Assembly: GCF_003590095.1 (NCBI RefSeq)
Contig: NC_039505.1
Coordinates: 1,240,001 to 1,304,000 of the forward strand
Source of the DNA: Trichoplusia ni
Taxonomy: Eukaryota; Arthropoda; Insecta; Lepidoptera; Noctuidae
DNA length: 64,000 bases
Reading direction: 5' to 3'
Shown: one piece after another, positions 10,398-20,557 of the stretch
Position numbering within the stretch: the first letter of the stretch is position 1
How the letters are laid out: the number at the start of each line of letters is the position of its first letter
Position numbers and translations under genes: made by a program
Notes under the pieces: generated by a model
Seen by the model: the letters and a program-made list of their open reading frames with translations, nothing else
What the model was told of the DNA's origin: nothing
Database searches by the model: none

Positions 10398-10984
10398 TCA
10401 TACATAGTCTCCCACTGTGCGGCGTCTCTCTGTCAGTATAAAACCTGACAGATGCTTTAGGCTCAAAATAGCGCTTTCCGTCGACAAGCCAGCACGAAAC
10501 CCAAATTGAGCATCATGTATCGTGACATGTTGCACTACACTACCGTTGAGCAAGCTGTCAAGTATCTTGGCTGTTGTTGTAGCAAGTGAAATAGGCCTAT
10601 AGTTAGTCTTGTCCGATGCATCTCCGGTTTTATTCTTTAGAATCGGCACTACAATTGTACACATCAGAGGTTCAGGCAGATAAGAGTGACCGAGACAGAG
10701 GTTAAACAGCATCATAAGTACACGAGGCAGATGCACTGCAGCATACTTGAAATGCTCGATACTGAGGCCGTCATGACCGGGCGATTTTCCTCTCTGCATG
10801 CTCTTAATGATTTTGGAAATGGTTTTGGTGGTGAAAAATACTTTTCGCTCTGTCATGACAGCCGCAGCACCGGTCACACAGCAGCCTGAGGCACCCACAG
10901 CAGGCTGCACAGTAAAATGTTCTTTGAACAAATAAGCAATAGGTTTGTGTTCACGCACACCACCAACACTCACGGGGAGACTCG
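10398..10984 (-). pseudogene. CR1-like LINE reverse transcriptase fragment
   Basis: Minus-strand fragment of a non-LTR reverse transcriptase with motif 1-3 sequences: KSPGHDGLSIEHFKYA, CTIVVPILKNKTGD, NYRPISLATTTAKILD and DAQFGFRAGLSTESAI. It stops before the YADD box. Its N-terminal side (GKPSLPVSVGGV) is interrupted by the 3' tail of the next LINE, a TTATTATTATT-type tail at about 10985-11010. It probably belongs to the same broad family as the LINE upstream. Both ends are truncated. Confidence 0.75.
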
Positions 10985-11374
10985 GTTTACCATTAATAAT
11001 GATAATAATAATAAATTTATTTGTCAGAATATTGATTGTTACAAAGGTGTTTTTAAACATATTTATCTCATGTCCAAAATATTCTGCTGTGTCCAGCGTA
11101 CAAATATTTCAGAAAAAAAAATCTAATAAAATAAAAATCAAATTAAATAAAAATCAAATTAAATGTCAACTGAAATTATACAATGTCAAGAGTACAAAAA
11201 AAAGGACAACTAATATTACCTGAATATAATGCAAGACTCATTAATTAGAATGTTAGATTTATTATACAATGTCAGGGGTTATTAATTAAAGTATCTACAA
11301 TATGACAATAGGTCAATACACAAAATATCAAATAGGTCAATACAGTATTATATCAAGGGTCACTCAGTCAATTA

Positions 11375-11611
11375 TTATAATCGTAAAGGTAAGTCGTCGA
11401 CTAATTTAAATTTTGAATCAAACTTTTCATTCAAAAACTCCTGCGTTGAGTAGTAACACTTTTGTAAAAGAAAGTTAAACAGTTTTTGTTTAAAAGTCAG
11501 GAAGTTAAGACTTTTAAATGCATTAGGTAATTTATTATAAATTTTAATTGCCATACAGTAAACATTATTCGAGAACAGTTTGATTCTTTGTTGAGGTACA
11601 CAAAGTTTATA
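11375..11611 (-). pseudogene. LINE ORF2 C-terminus, distal piece
   Basis: No in-track ORF, but the minus strand reads a typical LINE ORF2 C-terminus: YKLCVPQQRIKLFSNN, then IKIYNKLPNAFKSLNFLTF, and ending DDLPLRL at the stop at 11375-11377. It joins in sense to the piece at 13799-13917 (ending VVTRKSRN) once the transposon between them is disregarded. Confidence 0.8.
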
Positions 11612-11613
11612 TA

Positions 11614-13796
11614 CAGGGTTATTGGTAAAACATTAACAACCTCTCAGGACTATATTTCTAACATCATAAGCAACAACTTTTGTTCTATGACTTTTAATAA
11701 TTCATCAGATTTAAGTTCACCAGACTTTCTTACAAAAATAGTAATATTATAAATTGAACGCTCTAAATGTTTCGAAATCTACACGCACCAAAAAATCGCT
11801 AGTTATAGGTAAATAAACTGTGCGTCTAGTGCAATTGACATGGGCAGGGAGCGAGGGGGACGGGGGCGGGGATGCTAGACCTTGACCCATTTCTATGCGC
11901 CCGGGCGGCCGTCAGTGTTCGCTTTGATGCGCCGGCGTCGCGTCATAAGTGTCCTTCGTGCGAAATTCTTAAGTGCAAAGTGAGACGTAATTATCAGTGC
12001 GCGATGTCACAATATCAATATTCTAATGTCGAGTACACTGAAATGGTCCGAATACTCGCTAGGTGTAACGACAATGTTTCGGAAGCCTGTCGCCAATATG
12101 CGATACAATTCCCGAACGTGCCTACACCTAGCCGAGTAACAATGTTAGCTGCCACACAGCGGTTACGTGATTACGGGCAATTCCGGAGTGCCTTGAGGGA
12201 TAGTGGTCGTCCACCGAGGCACACAGTGCGTGAAGAAGAAGACATATTGGAATTCTTCGAATTAAATCCAGCAGCAAGTACCAATGACGCAGCTCGGCGG
12301 TTTAATGTCACACAATACTTCGCGTGGAGTGTCATTCACGGTGAAGGAAAATATCCTTTCCACCCTCATCGTGCGCAGGAGCTCACTGAAGCGGACAAAC
12401 CCGCACGAGTTGCTTTTTGCAATTGGTATTTAAATGAACGGCCTACAATATTATGGACTGACGAGGCTACATTTGGCAGAGTGGGGTTATTTAATACCAG
12501 AAATGAACATTTATGGTGTTACGAAAACCCGCACGAACCGAGACCTCATAATTATCAACACCGGTTTAGTGTGAATGTATGGGCGGGAATCGTGAATTCC
12601 ACATTACTGGGCCCTATCTATTTGGATAGACTTAACAGTGAAACTTACGAACAATTTCTTACTGAAACACTACCGGTATTAGAAGAAGACATACCACTCG
12701 CCGATTTACGTGGTATGTACTTTCAACAAGACGGGGCACCTGCGCACTATGCTCACCGAGTCAGAGACCTATTAAACAGGATGTATCCTGGTCGATGGAT
12801 AGGACGTGGCGGGCCCCGCGCTTGGCCTCCGAGGTCACCAGATATTACTCCTTTAGACTTTTATTTGTGGGGACATGTTAAGACGCTAGTGTACACAGGT
12901 CGTGCAATCACAAGCCGTGATATGTTAATAGAAAAAAATATTTGGGCGTTTAATTAAATTAAAATGAACTCTGAAGTGTTATCGCGAGTAAATGAACAGG
13001 TTATTTTTAGGTGTGGACTATGTGTTGGTTGTGAAGGTGACTATTTTGAACGTTATGTGCGCGATACTCACCGACACCCGCGAGACTTGAACTTGAGAGG
13101 TAATAATAATTTGTAAATATTGATTTGAAATATCTAATTATCATTAAATCAATTACTGTAAATATGCTGATTCCACTTTTTAAATACGCCTACATTTAAA
13201 AATAAAAATGGATGAATAATACCAGTTTTAAGTTGAAGAATGTTCAACATAACTTTCGTCACATTGCATATGTAATTTAAGTACCTACATAGAATTTGTT
13301 CTTATTTTATTTTTTAATGTAGCCAGTCCTAAGCCTGGATAAGTATGAAGGGAGAGTGGATTCAGTATTCGGTACCTACAAACAATTACTTTTATCAAGT
13401 GATAACCAGTTACAATTTTACAAGAAAAATACGTTACATACGGTACCTAGTTGATAGTTTGTTTTTATTAAGGTGTTAGTACGTAGGTACTGTGTGAAAG
13501 ATCAAGGTCATTCCCATGTAACAAATGTCCGATTGTACCTAGGTATTATTTGGCTTTTACGTAAAAAGGCGGGAAATCGTAGCGTAGCTAGTTAGAATTA
13601 TTACTACCTACGAGTGGTGTTGTGGTACCTACAATAAAATACAGAGTTGAAACGTGTTAGATAAGACAACGAAATATTGAAGCTTTGTTTTTGATGAATG
13701 TATTATGTTTTATAAAAAGTCATAGAACAAAAGTTGTTGTTCACGATGTTAGTAATATAGTCCTGAGAGGTTGTTAATGTTTTACCAATAACCCTG
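11614..13796 (+). mobile_element. Tc1/mariner-type transposon with 82-bp TIRs (DD41D-like)
   Basis: A 2.18-kb DNA transposon. The terminal inverted repeats are about 82 bp (11614-11695 and 13715-13796), start CAGGGTTATTGGTAAAAC, and differ at only a few positions. They are flanked by TA on both sides (11612-11613 and 13797-13798), the target duplication expected of this superfamily. It lies inside the ORF2 remnant of the CR1-like LINE, so it inserted later. One transposase ORF is present (see 11872-13116). Confidence 0.93.
11872..13116 (+). pseudogene. Mariner-type transposase, one premature stop
   Basis: Transposase with an N-terminal DUF4817-type helix-turn-helix (from about 12004: YSNVEYTEMVRILARC, ending RLRDYGQF) and a DDE_3-type catalytic domain: ILWTDEATFGR (first D), YFQQDGAPAHYAHR (second D) and WPPRSPDITPLDFYLWG (third D). 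I count 41 residues between the second and third Asp, which fits the DD41D group. The open frame stops at TAA 12955-12957. The same frame continues without further stop to 13114-13116 and encodes a C-terminal tail (CEGDYFERY) normal for the family. A single C-to-T change at a CAA codon would explain the break. The likely start is the ATG at 12004. Upstream codons to 11872 look like 5' UTR. Confidence 0.88.
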
Positions 13797-13798
13797 TA

Positions 13799-13917
13799 TA
13801 TTACGACTTTTTCTTGTTACAACATCATTGTGTAATTGAAACAGTGCTAGATTTTTATGTACAAAGATACAAAGTTCGAATATATATAAAGAGGGGAGTG
13901 GTAATATTTTCAATTTC
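13799..13917 (-). pseudogene. LINE ORF2 C-terminus, proximal piece
   Basis: The minus strand reads LALFQLHNDVVTRKSRN, the start of the C-terminal domain whose remainder is at 11375-11611. On its upstream side it abuts the endonuclease-linker part ending near 13918, so the RT domain is deleted at this junction. Confidence 0.7.
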
Positions 13918-15245
13918 TTAAAAATTGGGACACAGCTTTCCAATGGATGGGCTTTTGTCATTGATCGTTTTGTCATTTAATTTACTGGTGTTTTTCCAAA
14001 AGCTTTTAAATTGTTTATCGGAATAATTCATTGCAAGAAGATCCATAGCCAGTTGATTTTGCCTGTTTTGACATGTCTTCAATTTATTTTTAAAGATTTT
14101 GCGTGACTCGGACATTTCCTCAAAAACAGGTCCGGTACGTGGTCTCCCAGCCAGAACCCACTCCATGAACTTAGACCGTGCCTTCCCGTGCGCGCCAGCA
14201 ACGTGCGCATTCCATCCCATTACATAGCCCCGTTTTCTTTTACACTTTTTATGGGTGCGGGTAAGTATCGCAGCCTTAGTTAGGATATTAATTATATCAG
14301 TGTACAGTCTATCAATTATTTCGTGGTGAGACTTATTGCAACACACATAGTCACAACATTTGTGCAATTCAGATGGAAAGTCAATATCACGGAGTTTTGA
14401 GTTACATATGCTGTGATATTTATTTATCTGATCAGGCCTTCTTTCCCCCCAGATTACATGTCTATTTCTATTGTCCTCGTCGGAAACTACATTCTTTTTG
14501 TTCACCTTTCTCCAGTTACACTCAACTATGAGTGGAAAATGGTCGGACCAAAACACGTCATACTGTACGCATACCTTATTGACTGTGGTCAGTGCTGATT
14601 GAGTGACAAGTGCATGGTCCAACCATTTAACACAATCCCGATGTGAATCTTATCGATACATAAACGTATCCGACTGAAGCCCCAACATAGTTACATCTGC
14701 ACAACACCACGAATAATCATTACAGAAGTTCAACAATTCATTATAAAATATTTCATCCGGGTGGGCATTAAAGTCCCCTAGTATATAAAAAGTTTCAACG
14801 CCAAGATTTTCTTCATACTCTATAATTGACCTTACAATCCCAAGACACTCAGTAAACAGAGGAATGTTTTCAACACAATCAGTAGGCATGTATACACTAA
14901 ATACAACCATACATCTACTATTACTACGGCTATTTTTATTGCTGTTACTCTCACATTGTTGCACTTTATGACCGACGCAGAGTCAAACGCACTTTTTCTC
15001 CATAACAGCGCGACGCCACCGTATGGTCTCCCTGTTAACAATCCAGCTGATGTATCCACCGCAGAGGTTCCAGTTGATCCAAAATTTCTATCGATTGTGC
15101 CAAGTATTGACAGGTCATAGGGCATAAGCCAGGTTTCCTGCAGTGCTATCACGTCGCCGATTTTGCATAGATCACGAACACCTTCAATAGACCTTTTAAT
15201 AGATTTACAGTTGTAACTAATTAGCTTGCAATTACTTTTAGTCAT
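13918..15245 (-). pseudogene. CR1-like LINE ORF2, endonuclease part
   Basis: Apurinic-type endonuclease and linker of a LINE ORF2. The ATG at 15245 shares one base with the ORF1 stop (TAATG arrangement). Motifs are YNCKSIKRSIEGVRDL, VIALQETWLMP, GGVALLWRKS, ILGDFNAHPDE and WSDHFPLIVECN. It is broken by a frameshift near 14960 and an in-frame TAA near 14650. The linker reads to QFKSFWKNTSKLND and then meets a stop at 13918, where the RT domain is missing. Confidence 0.85.
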
Positions 15246-16546
15246 TAAATGTTTCGATTAATATTAATTCCAGTTTTCAGTGTCTGTCCTTTGTAGTTGC
15301 TAATTGTCACAAATTGCCTGAATGAAACTCCGTCCGGCCATAGGTTTTCATCCATGAACACACATAACTTATCTTTAGGTATTAGGAATTTATAAGCCTC
15401 GTAGCCCTTAGCTTGTTTCATTATCATTTTTTCTGGTGTTATTTCAACGTTTGTCCTAGCAAAAACGTATTCATTTATGTCCTGAGGTGATGCGTCTTTG
15501 TGTACGTTGTAAATATAAAATGGGATTTTTATTTCCGCAGCTTTAAATTTACATTCAGACAGTCGCATCGCTTTCCCTTTAATCCCAATGAAACGGTTTT
15601 TGTTGTATAATCTTCTCTTATTAACAACTTCCTTCCATTCGCCTTCCTTTGCCACATCGACCCAGGTTCTCGCTATCTCAGTCGCACTCGCATGTTCGTC
15701 CGTATCGCTGTCTCGCAGCGCGGGCTCTTGCACGCGCCTGTTGGCCTCATTTACCTGGGTTTCTAACGTCGAAACCGCGGTTGTGCAGTTGCGAGCCTCC
15801 ACGTATTGCGCCCGCGCTTGCTCAGGCAGCTGTGCGAGCGAGACGGATTTAGCAGACTTCTCATTAGCGCAAACGGGCGCGCATGATGTTATTGAGACTG
15901 GGTGTCCTTGAAACGTTTTTTGCATCCTACTAGATGACGCGGGCGCACCGGTTGTTGACCCCGAGTTCGGTGAACTTGACGATTGTGGCTTATTAATATT
16001 TCTATCACATATTTCTAAATATGAGCTTTCTTCTAGTACGTACACTCCTCTGCAGCGATTTACTTTGCAATCACCACTTTCAATTATTGTTTGATCCATT
16101 GGTTGTGTATCTCGGGTCCCATACATTTCCTCCACAAATTTTGTAGTTGCATAATTTTTCTTTACAGTGCTTACCTCAGATTCCAATATCAGAATTATTT
16201 TTAGCAGACTGCAAACATCCACATGATCCCAAGATATTGGTGGGAGAACATGAAGGTTTCTCGCAACAAAAACAGGAACAATGTCAGGGTCCGTTACTTT
16301 AAGAAGATCTATGATATCCTCGAGCTCCCTGCCTGCCTTATTTTTGCTTATTGCATGCTTAATGTTCGGTACAGCTTGAAACAATAAGTTTTTAGCACTT
16401 CTTATGACATCTTCCGAGAATGCACTTTTACAAATTTGGATCAGGCTAAAATTATCCATAACATCAATTTTATGTTGGATAAAACACAACAACTCGTTGA
16501 TAACCACGTTGCACTGGTTGCATTTCACAATATTATTGTTTTCCAT
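15245..16546 (-). CDS. CR1-like LINE ORF1
   Basis: Intact 433-aa ORF1 protein. The N-terminus has a CNQCNVV pair followed by a helical region. The middle is low-complexity (SSSSPNSGSTTGAPASSSR). The C-terminal ~110 residues look like the esterase/RRM-like nucleic-acid-binding module seen in CR1-group ORF1s (WKEVVNKRRLYNKNRFIGIKG, then CKFKAAEIKIPFYIYNVHKD and EITPEKMIMKQAKGYEAYKF). It overlaps ORF2 by one base (TAATG). Its intact state contrasts with the decayed ORF2. Function is inferred from position and style, without a firm family match. Confidence 0.72.
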   Translation of the reverse strand: MENNNIVKCNQCNVVINELLCFIQHKIDVMDNFSLIQICKSAFSEDVIRSAKNLLFQAVPNIKHAISKNKAGRELEDIIDLLKVTDPDIVPVFVARNLHVLPPISWDHVDVCSLLKIILILESEVSTVKKNYATTKFVEEMYGTRDTQPMDQTIIESGDCKVNRCRGVYVLEESSYLEICDRNINKPQSSSSPNSGSTTGAPASSSRMQKTFQGHPVSITSCAPVCANEKSAKSVSLAQLPEQARAQYVEARNCTTAVSTLETQVNEANRRVQEPALRDSDTDEHASATEIARTWVDVAKEGEWKEVVNKRRLYNKNRFIGIKGKAMRLSECKFKAAEIKIPFYIYNVHKDASPQDINEYVFARTNVEITPEKMIMKQAKGYEAYKFLIPKDKLCVFMDENLWPDGVSFRQFVTISNYKGQTLKTGININRNI

Positions 16547-16716
16547 ACTTACATCCTAATACGCGTTTTATACATTTACCTATTTTATTATCTAGTTTTT
16601 TTTTTTTAGCAATGTATTTAGTTTTAAATTTTATAATATATTAGATATAACATTATAGTAGATGGGTAATCCTAATTTTGTTCGAATCGTCTAAAGAGTT
16701 ATTTTATATTTATCGA

Positions 16717-16950
16717 CTAGCTGTTGCCAGCGACTTCGTCCGCGTGGTTAGAAGATATAAGATTAGATTTATATTTACCCTGTTTTTTCCACATTTTCCA
16801 TTGTATCTTCGCTCCTATTAGTCGCAGCGTGATGATTTATAGCCTAAAACCTTCGATGAATGAAAACAAAAAATACTTTTTCAATTTGAACCAGTAGTTC
16901 CTGAGATTAGCGCAACAAACAAACTTTTCAGCTTCATATATTAGTATAGA
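16717..16950 (-). mobile_element. Short non-autonomous Helitron
   Basis: Minus-strand element starting TCTATACTAATATATG and ending with a GACGAAGTCGC hairpin region and CTAG, inserted between A and T. It shares its internal sequence (ATCTCAGGAACTACTGG and the GCTGCGACTAATAGGAGC block) with the copies at 39400-39658 and 40928-41172. About 230 bp, no coding. Confidence 0.85.
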
Positions 16951-18556
16951 TATAAACTTCTCATGTGTTTCTCGGTGTAAGTAACTGAACTCCTCCCAAA
17001 GGACTCGACCGATTCTCGTGAAATTTTGTGTGAATATTGGGTAGATCTTAGAATCGGACTACATATGTATATTCTTAATCCCCCTTAATGTTAAGGATGG
17101 TCCAATTTTTTATTTTTTGTTTTTACTTTTTTATGATACAACTTACATAAAATACATATATATATAGCCCTAAAACTTTAACCTTCTATGATCAACCCTT
17201 ATTTTCTTATATGGCAAAACAAATTTTGTTAAGTTCAGGCACTGGGTACAGTACATATACATAGATGCATTACATCTTAAATATATATTTATATTGTCTG
17301 TATACACACGGTGATTTTTAGTCGTCTTACAAACACAGCCCAGTTCATGTATCCGACAAATAATACCTAGGCGCGATTTTTTTTTTATCATCAACAAATA
17401 AAAACTCAGCGCCTTACCATCTCGAAATGTTACGCAACCGAGGTGTGATCCACCCGCAAATGCCAGGACTGCCAGCCATTTCAGCAGCAACGCAACGGCT
17501 TCAACCAGTTTCGCAGCCCAGCTGATCTCGAAGAGAACGTATTTAATTGCTTCGAACTACACCCGCGTCGTTGTACCTAGTACGGTTGCTGCCAGATTTT
17601 CGGCACAGTAAGTATCTATTGCTACCTGCTACATACTTAGTGAGAACATCAAGATTACAATTATAAGAAAGAATAACTATTTTGCGGTAGGGCTAATGAA
17701 CTGTGTTAAGACGCCGCCCACCGCCGCCCGCAGCCCTCTCCATTGTTACGGTTCGGACCGCGCTCGCAACAGTGTTTCGAAAACTACGCCTTACGTTATA
17801 ATATTGAATGAAAATTGCATTTTAAATTTATTCAAATCTCATAAATACCTATTTTTTTATTATGAAAGTTTTCTAGTCATTGGATTCATGAACTGGGCTG
17901 CTTTTGTAAGACGACAAAAAAATCTCCGTGTATATGTATATAGTGAATTGTATGCATAATTTTGTGACTTCTTCCATCTTGGATCCACACTATTGGACAT
18001 GGAGGGCACAGAACGGCGTAAGACATCTTAAAATACACGTAAACAATTAAAATAAGTAAAAAAAAATATTTTGTCCTGCTAGCTTGTACTAGACGAAATT
18101 CTGTGCGCCGTGCTTTGTTTTTTTTATTGTTTCAACAATATGTTACTTGTATAACGAAAATCTTTTTCTATACCTTTACCAGACTACTTACTACCCGATA
18201 TGACTTAAAATGCTGTGAGTCGTTAAAAAGATAAAAATAAAGGTAACAGATATAAAATACAGGTTTTACTATTTATACCATGTACTGGCAAATAATGGCA
18301 ATAAGTTTTAATGCTTATAAGATATTTTATTGAGGATTTTTGCTATTAAACATAAACTGTTTCTCTGAAAATACAAAGAAATTACATTTAAAGTGGACTA
18401 ATATCGCCTCCTCAACTTTTTATAACATTATATTAGCAAAATAATCTGAATATCATCCGCCATTTAGTTACGTGTTGCCCCTATGCCTCCCCTACTCACT
18501 TCAACGGACAACTTAATACACGCGCGAAACGCGGCAAAATTCAATTTAATGAAATG
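16951..18556. other. No recognisable gene
   Basis: AT-rich sequence with scattered short ORFs (for example 17170-17490 minus and 17696-17959 plus) that lack motifs and match nothing I recognise. 16970-17100 has the look of an old repeat edge, without a clear terminus. Confidence 0.5.
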
Positions 18557-18599
18557 TCATTTCGTTACCTGCATAGTAGTAAAATGTACAGTAAGAAAT

Positions 18600-18830
18600 G
18601 AAATTAAAAAAAAAAAACTTATATCCTTAACAAACATTCGCAGTGATTCGCTTTGGCTGCATACAGTAGAAGTAGATGTAGGATCTGATGATAAAGTATC
18701 ATCCTCATCATCATGCAATGCAGGGGGCGATCTTGTGGAATAGCTATTCCAGTTTTCATTGCTACATTGTGTAATACACAACAAGCTACGGTTATGTTTC
18801 TTGCCACACATGGGTGATAATGTAATATCC
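18600..18830 (-). pseudogene. Possible PIF/Harbinger transposase C-terminal remnant
   Basis: The minus strand reads VARNITVACCVLHNVAMK, which resembles the helix near the third catalytic residue of PIF/Harbinger (DDE_4) transposases. The upstream 150 bp (to about 18980) has arginine-rich snippets but no convincing continuation. Very short and frame-broken, so this is tentative. Confidence 0.45.
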
Positions 18831-18980
18831 TGTCTTTAAGAAGGCATCACCAGCGGATGAACGTGGAGCGGATGACCCATCGAATGGGCCCGAATCGTAG
18901 ATTTATTCAATCTAAAATGCCCTTACGATTAAGGTCTCTTTCCCGCCGCCCAAGTCGACTTTCTTCATTTTGAGCGCATC

Positions 18981-19439
18981 ACAACAGATGAAGTGAATAC
19001 ACCGAATTCAATTAAAACTGAATAATAAAAAACATTCAAACAGCTGATCGTAGAATGACGCCATTTCCTTTCGTTAACACTTGGGTCTCGGCGATCGTTT
19101 AATTTCCTATCAAACGCAACGACTTCGTTTCGTTGGCGCTTGTCAAAAATTTTATTGCGGCTACCTTTTCGTACCTTTTGGATTTGTATAAACATAAACA
19201 AGATTTATAAATTAGTTCGCGAAAGAATGTGTACTTTGTATGCACGCATTTTTTTTTATTTTTACTCAACTACAGAGAAAAAATCACAAAACTTAAATAA
19301 TTCAGATCAAATTACATTTAGGAACATAGTAGGATAAATCTTATTATGAAAATTTATCAATAATATTAAAAGAAAAAAAACATTAATGCCTCTACCTGGC
19401 TCTATAAAATAATTAACAATATCAAATTTATCATACAAA
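18981..19439. other. AT-rich sequence without genes
   Basis: No motif-bearing ORF and no clear repeat terminus were seen. Confidence 0.4.
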
Positions 19440-19970
19440 CTAGCTGTTGCCCGCGACTCTGTCCGCGTGGACTTCAGTTGTGTTCGGTGGCCGCCGTTTC
19501 AGTAAATCATTGTGCATAAAATATAAATATTTCATAAATAGAGATGACGACGGGGTATAAAAAGAAAAAATCTCAATACGTATTTTTTCCTTTTTCAGAA
19601 AAGCTAGAATTGACAAAGATTAACTGTTTTAAAGTTTAGGAGAGGGGGCTTGTGACGTAACGATATGGTAAAATGTATACACAATCGTGACGTCACGCGT
19701 AAGTTTCATTCACTGTAATTTGGTCAATTTATGTTTGCGGGATAAATTAAAAAATACGTATCCATTATTATACAAAAAACTACAAGACGGACACTGCAAA
19801 AAAAATTGTCGTCATCCCTATTCTTATGAAATATTTCAATATTCATAAAAAAATGAAATTTCTGCAGTTATCATTAACTAGCTGTTGCCCGCGACTCCGT
19901 CCGTGTGGACTTCAGTTGTGTTCGATGGTCCCCGTTTCCATGAGAATGCCGAGATAAAATGTAGCTTGGC
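19440..19970 (-). mobile_element. Two Helitron 3' ends around a MITE-like inverted repeat
   Basis: CTAG plus GCTGTTGCCCGCGACT occurs at 19440 and again at 19878, each followed by the same sequence (GTGGACTTCAGTTGTGTTCG), so these are the minus-strand 3' ends of two related Helitrons. Between them, 19521-19551 is an imperfect inverted copy of 19808-19842, enclosing ~255 bp and looking like a small inverted-repeat transposon inside the first Helitron. The 5' ends were not found. Confidence 0.65.
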
Positions 19971-20122
19971 CCCCCATTACACCCTTTAAATTCAGACTAC
20001 CCTTGTGCACATATTTCATTACTTTTAACAAACAATGTTTATAAATTTTACTCACTAATTATCGTTTTCAAGTCTCTCACCTCAGTGCTTAACATTCACC
20101 TTTGACCCCGCACTTCATCACC

Positions 20123-20452
20123 ATGGACGCTAAACTAGCACTGAACTTGGAAGAGTTAGAATCCCTTTTTACTGCGAAGATGGCTGCTTATGAAGCAAAG
20201 TTTGCTACAGCTTCCTTTGGCTCCTCTTCTTCTTCTGCTTCAACATGCCTATCTCAAGACTTTAGCGAGTTCAAAGGCTTTGTTTTGCAAGCTTTGTCAA
20301 AATTCAAAACTCAACTAGAGTTACTGTCACTAGGATTTGACAGGCATGAAACTACAATGCGGCGCAAGGTCCTCTTAATCCATGGTGTCCCAGAAGCCAA
20401 AGATGAGAAAGCCGTTGACGTTGTTGCTAAAGTGTTCAATGACAATTTGAAG
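20123..20452 (+). pseudogene. LINE ORF1, 5' piece (split by insertion)
   Basis: Starts at the ATG in CCATGGAC at 20123. It has a serine-rich stretch, then a helical region (FKGFVLQALSKFKTQLELL) and KVLLIHGVPE, which resembles the RRM start of L1-type ORF1 proteins. The frame is cut after DNLK by the I-like LINE and resumes in phase at 25945, the 12-bp duplication encoding DNLK being present on both sides. Together the pieces would give about 215 residues. Confidence 0.82.
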
Positions 20453-20557
20453 CAGTTGCGCGCGCGCAGTCGTAGCGAGCGGTCGAGCGAGCAGTTGACG
20501 CTTACGCGATTGTAACTATTTGCGCTTACCCTCATTTTTATTAATTAATGCTACTTG

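Larger units (their letters stand above)
10985..16600 (-). mobile_element. CR1-like LINE with internal RT deletion, split by a DNA transposon
   Basis: Minus-strand non-LTR element in this order: ORF1 (16546-15245), endonuclease part of ORF2 (15245 to about 13918), a C-terminal remnant (about 13917-13799 continuing at 11611-11375), and a 3' UTR ending in an (ATT)n-type tail near 10985. The whole RT core is missing near 13918. A mariner-type element (11614-13796) sits inside the C-terminal remnant. Outer limits are approximate. Confidence 0.78.

Noticed and set aside
10105..10400. Transib 3' terminal inverted repeat (CACAGTAATT at about 10276)
   Set aside because: Only a few bases resemble CACA-type ends and no partner was found near 8594.
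17170..17490. Minus-strand ORF of 106 codons
   Set aside because: Low-complexity AT-rich codons and no recognisable motif. Not enough to call a gene.
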